A DNA stretch of 64,000 bases. It comes from Onthophagus taurus (Eukaryota; Arthropoda; Insecta; Coleoptera; Scarabaeidae). The stretch lies in contig NC_091967.1 of the NCBI RefSeq assembly GCF_036711975.1, forward strand, positions 29,985,501 through 30,049,500, read 5' to 3'. Position numbers and translations under genes: made by a program. The stretch's first letter is position 1. Each line of letters begins with the position of its first letter. The notes under the pieces are model-generated. The model saw only the letters and a program-made list of their open reading frames with translations. It was not told the origin of the DNA and did no database searches. Shown in pieces: positions 1 to 11,470 of the stretch.

Positions 1-2085
1 GTGATTATTACGTTGTAGTCAAAACATTATTATCATTACATTCTAAAACATTATTAAGAAAATATCTTCAGTTTGGCCCCTAGCACCTATCCTTTTAATC
101 TGCTCCATATGTTATAAATCACCCTGTATTTACTTATTTGAAAATTTTTTTTATAGAAAAAACGTAACGTTTGCATTGTCCCCCAACTAAGTCCCTCAAG
201 ACGGAACGGTGTGTAGAACTAAGCAAAAAAACATTATTGTATACAGGTGTCTCACGTCACTGGTTCGTTAGAACTTTTTTAGGTTCCACTATTCGTCCAG
301 TTTTAAAATTTTGGTAGCATGGATTGTTCATTCGAATCTTTCGATCTAAAATATTTTCAAGATGGCCGCCACTTGCGGTCTACCGGAAGTAAACCATAAC
401 TTCTATAGTTTTTATTACACCTTTTCATTGTACGTACAAAAATATGTTGACTTTCATAAAAGTTATTGGTACCTAGCGTCTTTCGTTTTCGAGTTATTTT
501 GATTTTAAATTCTCGTTGGCAAATTTCACCATGCTCTTTAAAACCCCATATCTCAGCCAATGTTAATTCAAAAAAGCTCTAAATTGGAACGCTTTATACT
601 GTGTATGGTACTTGCTGTAAATTTGAAACATATACCGGCCTCGACTGTCCCAAAGTTTTCGTTTTAAAATTCATGGAAGATGTTAGATATATTTATCACA
701 AATATATAAAATATGTAATACCCATGACCCCCTTAACTGTTGAAGAACTAATTGCATTTAAAGCAACAAACATTTGTTACATCTCAACACCTTTTGGAAA
801 AGATGTAGTTAAGGTGCATGATCATTGTCATATAACTATATAATTTCCAAATTTATCCCTGTATTTCTCCATAATTTCAGCTGTTATGATGCACATTTAT
901 TTGTTAAAGAGATGGCATGAATGGTATTGGTGTTTTACCTAATAATAAAGAAAAATATATAAGTTTCAGTAAAAGCAGCAATCCGGTTTTGAAAATCGGT
1001 TTATGACATTACGTTTTTTGGATTCATTTCGATTTATGGCATCCTCACTCGATTCATTGTCCAGTAATCTTATAGAGGAGGATTTCGTTCATGTACGAAA
1101 ATTTTTCCCATGTAATAAGCAATTTCAATTATATAAATTCACTTGAAAAATTAGTTTTTTAACAAATTAAGTTAGAAAATATAACTGATCCAGATTATTT
1201 ACACGCTCAAACAGTTTGGCAAACATATCAGTGTCAAAATTTAAAAGGTTAGTCTGATCTATACCTCCAGATCGATGTTCTTTTGTAAGGAGATGTTTTT
1301 GAAAAATTTAGACCCAGCAAATTATTACACCACACCAGGACTCACTTGGGATGCAATGTTAAAATTTACACAAATTAAACTTGAATTATTGACTAATATA
1401 GATCAAGTTCATTTCATCAAAAAAGGCATCCGTGGGGTATTTTACGTCATGCTAAAGCCAATAATAAATATATGGATAATTATGACTCCAATTCTCCTTC
1501 GAAATTTCTAATGTATTGGGACGCTAACAATTTGTATGATTGGGCAATATCACAACCGATGCCCTTTAAAGACTTTAAATGGTTAGATGATACTAAAATT
1601 CTAAATTTTAATTTTAATCATGTATCCGATGAAGCTGATTATGGTTACATTTTTGATGTTGATATTGAATATCCTCATTATTTACACGATATACACAATG
1701 ATCTACCTTTTCTCGCAAAAAACATATGTCCTCCCAACAGCAGTAACAGTGAAAGCGATAAAAGATTAATTCCAAATTTATTTAACAAGAAAAATATGTT
1801 GTTCATTATAGAAATTGAAAGTTCTTTCTCCCCATCCCCAAACTTGTCCCATCACCCTGTTCGCTCTTTTTGCCAATTCGGTGTCAATAATGTCATAATT
1901 TTTAATTAAATTCGGTGCTACATATGTTTCGGGTCCTCACTGGATCCGTCTTCAGGCACGACTAACATAAAAATAAGTACATCTAAATCGTAAGCATAAC
2001 TTTAAGTTTTGAAGTGCACCTTCAAAGAGCATCTTTCTGTCCTGTGACATACAGAGAAGCCGATACAATATATACCTATGTTCTT
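1..2085. repeat. Inverted segmental duplicate, left arm (pair of 26405-28330)
   Basis: The sequence reappears in reverse orientation at 26405-28330. It includes a TIR-element end at 1-129, a stretch starting with ACAGGTGTCTCACG near 243, a polymerase relic, and a terminal stretch with GACATACAGAGAAGCC near 2045. Both arms share the same truncation of the polymerase relic, so an already decayed segment was duplicated. Small indels separate the arms, for example an extra direct repeat near 20-50. The left arm may run beyond the window edge. Confidence 0.85.
601..1815 (+). pseudogene. Maverick/Polinton family-B DNA polymerase relic A
   Basis: Fragments in several frames match successive parts of a protein-primed family-B DNA polymerase of the Maverick type, and align by eye with the intact polymerase at 49.9-53.0 kb. 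Visible pieces are an N-terminal part ending in VHDHCHIT (601-835), a YDAHLFVKEM-like piece near 880-915, an LDSFRFMAS-like piece near 1017, a block with YYTTPGLTWDA and KKGIRG (1275-1440), and a motif A-like WDANNLYD block continuing to HNDLPF (1500-1780). Frameshifts, stops and loss of motifs B and C rule out function. It is more diverged from the intact element than its own inverted copy is, so it comes from a different Maverick lineage. Confidence 0.85.
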
Positions 2086-2208
2086 TTTGCAATAAACTTA
2101 CCGATTGCAAGAACAAAATCGATTATCTTAATTTGTAAACACATAACCTGTCAGCTGTTGTTGAATACAATAAAAGAGCTTACCCATTAATAATAATATA
2201 CAAATACA
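1816..2208. other. Non-coding repeat-derived stretch
   Basis: The first part, to 2085, belongs to the inverted duplication. The remainder contains a segment around 2140-2180 (AACACATAACCTG, then ACAATAAAAGAG) found again in direct orientation at 29930-29990. No gene is seen. Confidence 0.6.
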
Positions 2209-2300
2209 GTAGAGCGTCCATAATCCGGATTAATTGTGACCGTACCCTGTATCAAAATGTCCGGATTTTCGAAAAGAACCAAAAATAATCCACTTTTGTG
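2209..2300 (+). mobile_element. pogo/Tigger-type terminal segment
   Basis: It begins CAGTAGAGCGTCCATAATCC, nearly the same as the segment at 24183. This style of end (CAGTAGAGC followed by an AATCCGGA motif) is typical of pogo-family ends. No matching opposite end was found nearby, so it is probably a fragment or MITE. The following AT-rich bases to 2450 hold no gene. Confidence 0.5.
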
Positions 2301-2451
2301 GTTAAACAATTAATAAATAGATAAATAAAACCATTAATTAATATTAACTTATTATGTATTTTAATAAAAGGATATGTAGAAGTACATACATATAAAAAAT
2401 TGCGGTTAGCTTTCTTGTATTTACTGAACATAAATATGAATATGAATATAA

Positions 2452-3560
2452 ATTCCGTTTAGTGAATTAGGATATTGCACTCTTGAGTCGTATTTACATT
2501 CAATACCACACCGCTTAACAGTAAGTATTTTTGTTATGGTGTTTACAACTTTGTATTTAATGGATTGTTATTTTTAGGTGAATGGTAGAGGTTATGATGC
2601 AGAGCTTTGTTTAATCGTCAGCCAAAAATCTGCCCACTTATACAGTTTAGATCGTAAACAAAGATCTTCAAAAAGACCACAAATTCAAAAATCAGTTCCG
2701 TTTGTTCAAAGGAGGCGTTCGGAAGAATTTCATTTAAGAAAAAGCCCGGATAATAATATTCAAAATGTCATCAACACACATACAAAATAATACCACACCA
2801 AATGTACAACATATTCCTACTTTATTGTATCCAAGTTTACGTCGGCCTCACAAAATATTTGAAAGTGTTCCATCAACATCACAAAATATTCAAAATCCTT
2901 CAACGGTAGAAGAAAAAATTTCCAATGGAGTTAACCCAATTTCCTTAACATCTAAAGGTGCAATACCAAAAAATTACGATAACAAAAGAAAGAAGACACA
3001 TCAAAATAAAGATCCACCATTACGAAATAAACGAAGCTTAAATGATGAGGTTGATAATGAAATGAATTTGACAGAAATGATGCCAGAAAAGAATTCAACA
3101 GAATTATCTGAATCTAATTTTGATGATTTAAATCACAACACTACAACAAAATCATGCAATAATGAAATTGAAGAAAAGAAGGATGAATCGGCATTAGAAA
3201 ATGAAATAAAAATTACTTTTCATAGTAAGTATTTGTTTAAGAATTAAAAAAGTGCTTTATAAAGAATTTAATTTCTGTTTTTGATTAGATTTTGGACCGA
3301 CATCTTTACACATTGTCATCGATACCGATGATAAATATTAAATACTTGAATAAAATCCCCTCCGACTTAAAAGCTGGCATGTTAAGCAATAACATAATTA
3401 CAAGCAGCTGTAATAAAGTCGATATTTTTCCTGTTAATCAAATAAGAGAGGTGTTATATGGAAACGGTTCGATAAAGCCGGAACATTATATTTTTCTTAA
3501 AGATTTTGACTGTTATTTCACAAATAACAATGATGAATCAGATTAAATTGGTTTCAATAT
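2452..3560 (+). pseudogene. LOTUS-domain gene copy A, truncated and internally deleted
   Basis: A decayed copy of the gene on the minus strand at 9802-11052. It starts inside the first LOTUS exon (2452-2524, ending at a GTAAGT donor). The second exon follows a TTTTTAG acceptor at 2578, and an exon-3 segment follows a TTGATTAG acceptor near 3291. A frameshift near 2765 breaks exon 2. The part that encodes the second LOTUS domain in the other copy is missing: the sequence jumps near 2988-3010 from the NYDNK region to the DPPLRNKR region. It therefore cannot make the full protein. The homologous region ends near 3780, where the other copy also ends (9375). Confidence 0.75.
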
Positions 3561-3901
3561 TAAATACATTGATCAGAATATTTAATTTAGTTTTAAGTTG
3601 TGTTAATACAAAATATTTTTTTGTGTTTGAGTAAGACTATAAGTATTCTTTTAATCGTTAAATGTCTGTTATGAATGACTTTTTATTTTGTTATGTGACA
3701 AACTGAATATTATGGTGCTCCAATTGACGCTCAAAGATTTGTTTTTCCCACATCGACTACCCCCCAAAAATTAGCAGTAGCTAACAGTTTTTACAGTTTT
3801 TTGAATAAATCTATCTTTTCTTTTTTCCATTCAATAATTAAATCGTTCAGATTGCTCTGTGGACTTTCTGCTGACTCGGCTACACTTCTTAGTCGAGTTA
3901 A
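3561..3901. other. Non-coding, distal part of inverted duplication
   Basis: Sequence up to about 3780 is repeated inverted at 9375-9520. The rest, up to the TIR element at 3902, shows no recognisable feature. Confidence 0.5.
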
Positions 3902-4551
3902 AGTACAGGGTGTCTCAATTTCGATGTCCGCATAGGCTATCTCCGAAACTAAAAGAGATAGAAAAAAAGTAGCTTACATGTCATGATCTCGTTTTTCGAG
4001 AAAATGCTAATTCCGAAAACTCCGAATAGCTATCGTCTTTTGTTTTCACCCTATCGGCAAAAACTGAAAATTTTGCAAAAACGACAATCGCGAATATCTC
4101 ACTTATTATCAAAGATGGAGTATTATAAATAAAACATTATATGGGCAACTTTTTACGAAGAATTCAGTGGCGTAGGTAGAATTTTTTTCCCATCTTTTAT
4201 TTTCGAGATTTTAGACATAACTTTATTTTTTTAAATGGAAACCATAGTTGGCTATGACTTAAAATAATTTGTTATTTTCTTCTGATAACAAATATATATA
4301 GTTTGTGGGGTATATTTCTTATAGTTATTGAATAATTAACAAAAATTCATTTTGTTCCATCTAAATCTAATGTATGTATTTAAAAGTTAATGTTGTTATG
4401 GTGATAACCATACATACTATGATGGAATATAATCTATCAATTTTTTTTGTTCTTTCTAAAACTATTGTGTGTATTTAAAACTTAATGTTGTTATGGTGAT
4501 AACCATACCATGAGGGAAAGCATTGTTTCCAATTATTGCCAAAGTTTGTAG

Positions 4552-4873
4552 CAAGGACAGTAGAATCTAACAAGACTGCTACATCCAGTGTATTTTTGTA
4601 GTCGACTACGGGTTGGTTGCCCGCACTCTACGTCACACTATTTGCCACGCCTGGTAACTGTCTATGTTTTTAGAGGTTATATGAAGGACATTAATACGTC
4701 TAAAAACATAAAACTTCAAAACTAATATGAATACGTCTAGGATATAACTTCTAAAAACACACAGCAAACGCATAGACCATAACAACAGCTGGGCGTGGAA
4801 AATGGTGTGACGTAGTTTGCGGGTAGGCTGTCACAACAATGGATGTAGCAGTCCTGTTAGATTCTACTGTCCT
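4552..4873. mobile_element. MITE inside the mariner-related element
   Basis: About 35-bp terminal inverted repeats start AAGGACAGTAGAATCTAACA on the left, with the complement ending ACTGTCCTT on the right. The element is about 320 bp with no coding capacity. GTTTGTAG occurs just outside both ends. It extends the adjoining transposase reading frame with unrelated residues. Confidence 0.75.
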
Positions 4874-4879
4874 TGAGTT

Positions 4880-5155
4880 TGTAGTAGTATTTAAAAATTC
4901 ACTAACAACTCTGGCATTATGTGCTGGTGCTCCGTCATATTGAAAATATATCATTTGAGACATATTTAGTGGCAAATTGTCGACCAAAGGCTCAATGTGC
5001 TGCCTTAATATATTGAGGTATTTCCCTGAGTTTGAGTTTTTATGGTAGATACTATATGCCAAAATTCTATTATCTAAAAGGGCGCACCATACATTAAACC
5101 CCAATCTTCTTTGAACACTCAGAGACTTCATCGGTCCAGATAACATTTTGAACAA
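4880..5155 (-). pseudogene. mariner-type DDE transposase fragment
   Basis: The translated segment contains FNVWCALLDNRILAYSI and FQYDGAPAHNARVVSEFL, the middle part of IS630/Tc1/mariner (DDE_3-type) transposases. The second catalytic aspartate lies in the YDGAPAH motif. The first aspartate and the C-terminal PPRSPDxxPLD block are missing, and the frame runs into the MITE at 4873. It is related to the longer ORF at 24863-25705. Non-functional relic. Confidence 0.75.
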
Positions 5156-6178
5156 ACAGCAGATTATTTAATTTTTTTAAATATCATCTACAAAATTCTA
5201 ATCTTCGATTGACATCTCCGGCACGTAAATAATGAGTTAGCCCCGCTTTGTATGGTTTATACTTATTTTTCTTTCATATTTGGGAGCAGCGGCTTTTGGG
5301 TCAGACGTCTTGTTGCAATTTCTCTTGCAGGTCATTTTGGTATGTTTTTGTATGTGGTTTGGGAAAGGACCAAATATCTATTAAATTTTCTGCTAATCGG
5401 CTGAAGATTTTTTCGTGCGGTTGTCTTCTTTCTGGATATCTTGTGAAATAAAATTCCGCGTCGCATTCTTATCTGATAACATATAGCATTCCATCATGTT
5501 ACATTTTTCATAATTTTCGAAATTCATTGTAAAGTTTTATTCAATTTTGTTATACTTTGATACTTAACATGCTGGTGCATCGTACCAGCACATAATGCCA
5601 GAGTTGTTATCGAATTTTTAAATACAAACTTTGGTAATTATTTGATATATTATGTTCCATCATAGTATGTATGGTTATCACCATAGCAACATTAACTTTT
5701 AAATACATACATTAGTTTTAGACAGAACAAAATGAATTTTTGTTAATTATTCAATAACCATAAGAAATATACCCCACAAACTATATATATTTGTTATCAG
5801 AAGAAAATAACAAATTATTTTAAGTCATAGCCAACTATGGTTTCCATTTAAAAAAATAAAGTTACGTCTAAAATCTCGAAAATAAATGATGAGAAAAAAA
5901 TTCTACCTACGCCACTGAATTCTTCGTAAAAAGTTGCCCATATAATGTTTTATTTATAGTACTCCATCTTTGATAATAAGTAAGATATTCGCGATTGTCG
6001 TTTTTGTAAAATTTTCAGTTTTTACCGATAGGGCGAAAACAAAAGACGATAGCTGTTCGGAGTTTTCGGCATTAGCATTTTCTCGAAAAACGAGGTCATG
6101 ACATGTAAGCTACTTTTTTTCTATCTCTTTTAGTTTCGGAGATAGCCTATGCGGACATCGAAATTGGGACACCCTGTA

Positions 6179-6330
6179 CAGCTACTTTATATCCAGGTTG
6201 TTTCTACGTGCTTTTTTCTTCCTTATATATGAATATTAAAAAAATATCGAACACTCAATACGTGTTTATTTCATTGTAAGAGTTAGAAATATTATTTAAA
6301 ATTAATTGGTGACCCCGATCAAACACACAA
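6179..6330 (+). mobile_element. LTR end with primer-binding-site-like motif
   Basis: After an AT-rich stretch the sequence reads AATTGGTGACCCCGATC at 6303-6319, the form seen just inside the 5' LTR of many insect LTR retrotransposons. A gag fragment follows about 400 bp downstream (6719). No second LTR was found. The stretch 6331-6718 has no recognised gene. Confidence 0.45.
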
Positions 6331-6718
6331 CGAAAAACTTCATAAAAAGAAGAAGCGCTGTACCATATTATACCAGCCCTTGCTACATCGTACCGGCCCA
6401 ACTCAAACCTTACTATGCAGTAACGGAAGAATCCCAATCTTTGGTACGCCATACGACTCCGACCCTTGCGACACAGTACCAGCTCAGAACTTCGAAGTCA
6501 AAATTTATATCAACGGACAACAGAAAACAATTGAAAAGCCTCACTTGTGTTTTTAACCTTTTTGAAACTCATAGGAAAGCTAATCTGAGTGAGTACATAT
6601 TCCTGAGTGTTTCCATTCCGAAATACCATGCCAGTAAAAAGTAAAAAATATCTTTATAAATTTCTCTTAAAATAACGTAATTAGTAATCCATTAATTCTT
6701 TTCTAAATTTCTTTAAAA

Positions 6719-6935
6719 ATGAAAAATGCAGATTGTGGCGATCCTCAAACAATTGAGTATTTGACCCACATTAAATTATCTTTTTTTGGACAAGTAGACC
6801 AAAGTTTTGTTTGGTTCAGTCAGATTGAAGCACAATTTGATCTTTCTCGAATTTCGAATGACAAAACAAAATACAACTTAGTGGTGACCCATCTACCTCT
6901 CGACATTATTTCCACGGTTAATAATAATAATAAAC
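6719..6935 (+). pseudogene. LTR-retrotransposon gag, N-terminal fragment
   Basis: The reading frame contains WFSQIEAQFDLSRI and LVVTHLPLDIIS, the N-terminal pattern of Gag proteins of insect Gypsy-type elements (a W-F-x-Q-x-E-x-Q-F core). Homology stops after DIISTV. A DIISTV-containing continuation is on the opposite strand near 9030, so the original gag was broken and rearranged. The remaining codons to 6997 are low-complexity (NNNN) and not gag-like. Confidence 0.65.
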
Positions 6936-7239
6936 CATTTATTGATATTCAATTACAAAATCAAATGAACATAATCAAAGAAATAAACTTAATTTAATAT
7001 AAGAAGAAACAAATATATAAAGAAACTTAATATAAGTAAATAATTATAAGTAAATGAATATCAAAATGGACACCACAGCAAGCTAGTTTTATAGGTGCTA
7101 ATTAAAAAATAAAAATATATATATATATATAATTATTGTTCCAAAATAAACTTAAATATCACCAGTTATTATTCCATTCTCTTTCGATCACATAATCTTA
7201 TTGGTCAGTACCACCGCCAGCCCTGGCACCTAATGAGGT

Positions 7240-8400
7240 AAGATAGTTTAGTGGCTAATAGGAAGGTTGTTGAGAACTGATCCAATGATATAGGAAAAAC
7301 AATGTTTAAAAGTTTGAGTTCGATGTTTGGGAATACGAATTAAGTTTTTACGCCTCAAATTCAAATGATGAACATCGGTTCTATACGTAATCCTTTCATA
7401 GAGGTAAGGTGGCTTATAATTCGAAACAATAGACATCATTCGACAAGCAATATCAAGTTTACGCCGGTCCGGCATATTCAATCAATTTGCACTAGCCAGC
7501 TTATACGATATTCTTTTATGAAGGCGTATACCATAAATGTACCTGAGACAGGACTTCTGGGCCCTTTCTATTCTCTGCACATCATCAAACAAGGCCCATA
7601 AACAAGATCACAATAATTAAATGATGAAAGAACCAAAGAATCACACAGAACCAACTTAGCATCTTTATTCAACAAATGTCTATTGGGCTAAAGCATTTTT
7701 AATTTGCCGTATGATCGTCTAACCAAGGTATTAACGTGATCGGTGAAACGTAAATCACTGTCAACCTCAAGACCCAAAATTTTTACTTTATTAACGAATT
7801 TCATGTTTGTACCACTTATCTTGATCATCATATTGTCACTATTATTGAATGACTTCCGAACTTTTGCATTACCAAACATTGTAGCCGAAGATTTATTCGG
7901 ATTCAAACTTAATGAATGCGATTCAGACAGATTAACTAGACGATCAAGGTCATTGTTTATAAGCTTAAGAGCGTCTTGGGCCTCTTGTAAAGGAAATGAG
8001 TGATAGATAAGTGTATCATCCGCGTATAGATGGTATTTACAAGTCGATAAACAATCAGGTTAAGAGGAAGTATATATCGAAAACAAATGCGGCCCAAGAA
8101 TCGAACCCTGTGGCATACCAGAAGCAACACCTCCATGCTCCGACATACATTCAGAGATCCTCGCCCTTTGTGTTCTACCCTTTAAGTAACTTTCAATTAA
8201 TTTAACAGAATTATTATTAAATCCGACGTAATGAAGAACAGCAGTCATCATCCTATGGTTAACGGTATCGAATGCTTTACTATGATCTGAAGTTACTAGT
8301 ATAGTAACAAGCCCTAAATCAGACGCTTTATGTATGTCATCAATGACACTTGTAAGTGCAGTTTCGCAAGAGTAACCATTGCGAAATCCTGGTTATAGAT
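7240..8400 (-). pseudogene. Jockey-like LINE reverse transcriptase relic
   Basis: Read on the minus strand with several frame changes, the segment shows RT landmarks in order: SDHSKAFDTVNH (8290-8250), MPQGSILGPHLFSIY (about 8100), YADDT (about 8030), a LNPNKSSATMFG block, GLEVDSDLRFTDH, and a C-terminal YRTDVHHLNLRRKNLI block common in LINE tails. These match the palm, thumb and tail of a Jockey-clade non-LTR RT. Stop codons and frameshifts make it inactive. Endonuclease and ORF1 are absent. Confidence 0.8.
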
Positions 8401-8414
8401 ATAATCAATGACCG

Positions 8415-9060
8415 ACCAGCTAATTGATAGATTGTGACTCAGCGAGGAGAAACGGTTAAAAGAACTTTTATCTAATACTCAAATGGGAAACCAAAAGCCA
8501 TCCTAGTTTTATCGAGATGTGCTATCAACTGTCGGTGGATTTGCTTTTCAGAAACATTTTGCATAAAATTTTGGCACGTTGTGGTGAAATCTTTAAAAGC
8601 TTTTAAAATATTGTCATGACTACAGGTTGATAGATTTGAAATTTGAGGCTTGTTAATCTCATCTAACATCAAAGATGATCGAGAAATAGGGAAAGTATTG
8701 ATGGAATCCCAAATCTTGTCTGCAATTGTTAACAGCTCAGATAATTCCTCCTTACCAGAAGCAAGAAGCGCAATGGAAATGCTGCTAGGTAGTCGACTTC
8801 GCCAAAGTTTTACAATTAAATCTTGGCTGACTACTTGAGAACCACCGACAGTTGATAGCATATCTCGATAAAACTAGGATGGCTTTTGGTTTCCCATTTG
8901 AGTATTAGATAAAAGTTCTTTTAACCGTTTCTCCTCGCTGAGTGACAATCTATCAATTAGACATTGTTTAAGGTAATTATATGAGTCTTGAGCTGGTTGC
9001 TCATTGATTATATCTGCAACCGTGGAAATAATGTCGAGAGGTAGGTTTTGTCATTCGATA
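8415..9060 (-). pseudogene. Gag relic with inverted 120-bp duplication
   Basis: On the minus strand, 9040-8840 reads DIISTVADIINEQPAQDS and continues into a long open segment (8861-8472) with LWRSRLPSSISIALLA, a gag capsid-like region. The segment around 8415-8540 repeats the gag bases of 8838-8960 in inverted orientation (for example GAGGAGAAACGGTTAAAAGA), forming a stem-like arrangement around 8690. One inframe stop separates the two minus-strand blocks. Confidence 0.65.
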
Positions 9061-9374
9061 TGTATATTTTAATATGGTATACTTGCTTTACTTTATTATA
9101 TACTCTATAAGGACTTAATTTTTGTTGTAGTATATTTAAAATTATTCCATGAGCCGCAGATTATCTTAAATATAGGTATAATAATAAATAATAAGAACAC
9201 ATCATAAAGAAATTAATATTAATACTTAAATATAAGAAAGAAATAAAGGTTAAGTCTAATGACAAACTGTAAAAAGTAACTAAAAAATGTATCCCTATCA
9301 AATAAATCAATAACGCAAACAAAAACAATACTTTTTTTAACAAAAATGATTAAATGAATGAAGAAATAAAAATA
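9061..9374. other. AT-rich spacer
   Basis: AT-rich sequence with short open frames of low complexity. No homology or signal recognised. Confidence 0.6.
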
Positions 9375-9801
9375 ACTACTGCTAATTTTTGGGGGGTAGT
9401 CGATGTGGGAAAAACAAATCCTTGAGCGTCAGTTGGAGCACCATAATATTCAGTTTGTCACATAACAAAATAAAAAGTCATTCATAACAAACATTTAACG
9501 ATTAAAAGAATACTTATAGTCTTACTTAAACACAAAAAAATATTTTATTTTAATACAACTTAAAACTAAATTAAATATTCTGATGAATGTATTTAATATT
9601 GAAACCGATTTAATCTGATTCATCATTGTTATTTGTAAAATAACAGTCAAACTCTTTAAGAAAAATATAATGTTATATAAAGCCCTAAACACCTCTCTTA
9701 TTTGATTAACAGGAAAAATATCGACTTTATTGCAGCTGCTTGTAATTATGTTATTGCTTAACATGCCAGCTTTTAAGTCGGAGGGGATTTTATTCAAGTA
9801 T

Positions 9802-11052
9802 TTAATATTTATCATCGGTATCGATGACAATGTGTAAAGATGCCGGTCCAAAATCTAATCAAAAACAAAAATTAAATTCTTTATAAAGCACTTTTTTAAT
9901 TCTTAAACAAATACTTACTATGAAAAGTAATTTTTATTTCATTTTCTAATGCCGATTCATCGTTCTTTTCTTCAATTTCATTATTGCATGCTTTTGTTGT
10001 AGTGTTTTGATTTAAATCATCAAAATTAGATTCAGATGATTCTGTTGAATTCTTTTCTGGCATCATTTCTGTCAAATTTATTTCATTATCATTTAAACTT
10101 CGTTTATTTCGTAATGGTGGATCAAGTTTTAAATTTAAGTCTTTACCATAAATTTGAAGATTTGCACCTACTAAAGGTTTAAAAGCAAAAATTGTTTTTA
10201 AAGCTAAACAAAAATGATTAATCGATTTGTAACCATAATCGCTATAATTCAAGTCCTGCTTAAATTCCTTTTTATATAATTCTGTTAATTTCCTACTATG
10301 TACACCTTCGGGATAATTACGAATTAATTCTTTTAATCGATTCTGAATGTAATATGGCACATTCTTCTTTAATGTTGTAGAGTTGTTTTTGTTATCGTAA
10401 TTTTTTGGTATTGCACCTTTAGATGTTAAGGCAATTGGGTTAACTCTGTTGGAAATTTTTTCTTCTACCATTGAAGGATTTTGAATATTTTGTGATGTTG
10501 ATGGAACACTTTCAAATATTTTGTGAGGCCGACGTAGACTAGGATATGATAAAGTAGGAATATGTTGTACATTTGGTGTGGTATTATTTTGTACTGTTGA
10601 TGAGACATTTTCAATATTATTATCCGGGCTTTTTCTTAAATGAAATTCTTCCGAACGCCTCCTTTGAACAAACGGAACTGATTTTTGTTCCGTTTGTGGT
10701 CTTTTTGGAGATCTTTGTTTACGATCTAAACTGTATAAGTGGGCAGATTTTTGACTGACGATTAAACAAAGCTCTGCATCATAACCTCTACCATTCACCT
10801 AAAAATAACAATCCAGTAAATACAAAGTTGAAACACCGTAATAAAAATACTTACTATTAAACGGTGTGGTATTGAATGTAAATACGACTCAAGAGTGCAA
10901 TATCCTAATTCACTAAACGGAATTCGATATCCATTTAACTCCTTAAATTGTCGGTCTAAATCTCTGATGGTCATCCGACGCCGCCGTGGATTTGAGATTA
11001 GAACGCTTGATATAATTGCCTCTAGCTCTGCAGCTTTACTTTTAATGTCATC
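9802..11052 (-). CDS. LOTUS/OST-HTH-domain protein, three exons, 5' end missing
   Basis: Three predicted exons read without stops. 11052-10855 follows a TTTTGTAG acceptor and ends at GTAAGT, exactly 66 codons. 10798-9919 follows TTTTTAG and ends before GTAAGT. The reading frame ends at TAA (9802) in an exon beginning at 9854. Intron 1 is 56 nt and phase 0. Exon 1 encodes a LOTUS domain (ISNPRRRRMTIRDLDRQF to LGYCTLESYLHSIP). Exon 2 holds a second one at about residues 146-208 of that exon (RLKELIRNYPEGV, YGYKSINHFC). LOTUS domains occur in Oskar, Tejas/TDRD5 and TDRD7, which bind Vasa helicase or RNA in germ granules and piRNA pathways. The remaining sequence is Asn/Ser/Glu-rich and probably disordered. 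No Tudor domain and no initiating exon are visible, so this may be a partial gene copy. A different exon-3 frame (9851-9522) is open longer but is out of phase with the join. Confidence 0.6.
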
Positions 11053-11284
11053 CTACAAAATACGTTTTATTATATTCTTTGATAATACATTAATATTTTT
11101 ATCATACCATTTTGTTGTATTTTATTTCAGTAATGCTATAAATAGGAAATAACGTGGTAAAGCCCCTGGAAAGAAGAAAAACAAGGTCAATAGGTGATAC
11201 CAACCTATATTTCAAATTTTTGGTTGTAAATTGAACAAAAATAATTTTTTTTTATTTAATCTTATAAAAAAGAAAATAATAGTA
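11053..11284. other. Intron or intergenic sequence upstream of LOTUS exon
   Basis: No start exon or other gene could be recognised here. Confidence 0.4.
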
Positions 11285-11470
11285 CATTACAAGACTAGTT
11301 TCGTAAGACACGCTTGAAATGCACGAATTGAAGTTGAGAAACGAGTGGCGAAGCCACGAGTTTTTTAATGAATGAGTGTCTAGTAAGTTTTAGAAACGTG
11401 TATTTATGCTATTTTTTGTAATTCGTGTTTTTATCCTTTTTTTTAACAAAAATAAAATAAATTTTGACAA
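11285..11470. repeat. Dispersed repeat (copy also at 29165-29340)
   Basis: The two segments share AACTAGTTTCGTAAGACACG, the GCCACGAGTTTTTTAATGAA block and an AACAAAAATAAA tail in direct orientation. Within each copy, TTTCGTAAGACACG near the left is matched by an inverted GTNTTACGAAACGTGT-like motif about 100 bp later, suggesting a small TIR element. Confidence 0.6.

Larger units (their letters stand above)
3902..6178. mobile_element. mariner-related element with ~600-bp inverted arms
   Basis: The ends CAGGGTGTCTCAATTTCGAT (left) and the complement of ATCGAAATTGGGACACCCTG (right) are flanked by TA dinucleotides, as for Tc1/mariner insertions. Homology between the arms extends about 600 bp inward (roughly 3904-4540 against 5600-6178), with only scattered differences. 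The middle holds a fragment of a mariner-type transposase on the minus strand and a separate MITE (4552-4873). The element cannot encode its own transposase and must be non-autonomous. Confidence 0.75.

Noticed and set aside
357..560. 67-codon minus-strand frame, also present at 27801-28004
   Set aside because: Found only within the inverted duplicated repeat and without recognisable protein features; conservation is explained by recent duplication.
2578..2790. Independent gene starting at 2578 (and at 10798)
   Set aside because: The first codon is GTG directly after a TTTTTAG splice acceptor; it is an internal exon start of the LOTUS gene.
9522..9851. 109-codon frame as exon 3 of the LOTUS gene
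   Set aside because: It starts at a TTG and is out of phase with exon 2 by one base when the visible splice sites are used; the in-phase frame ends at 9802.
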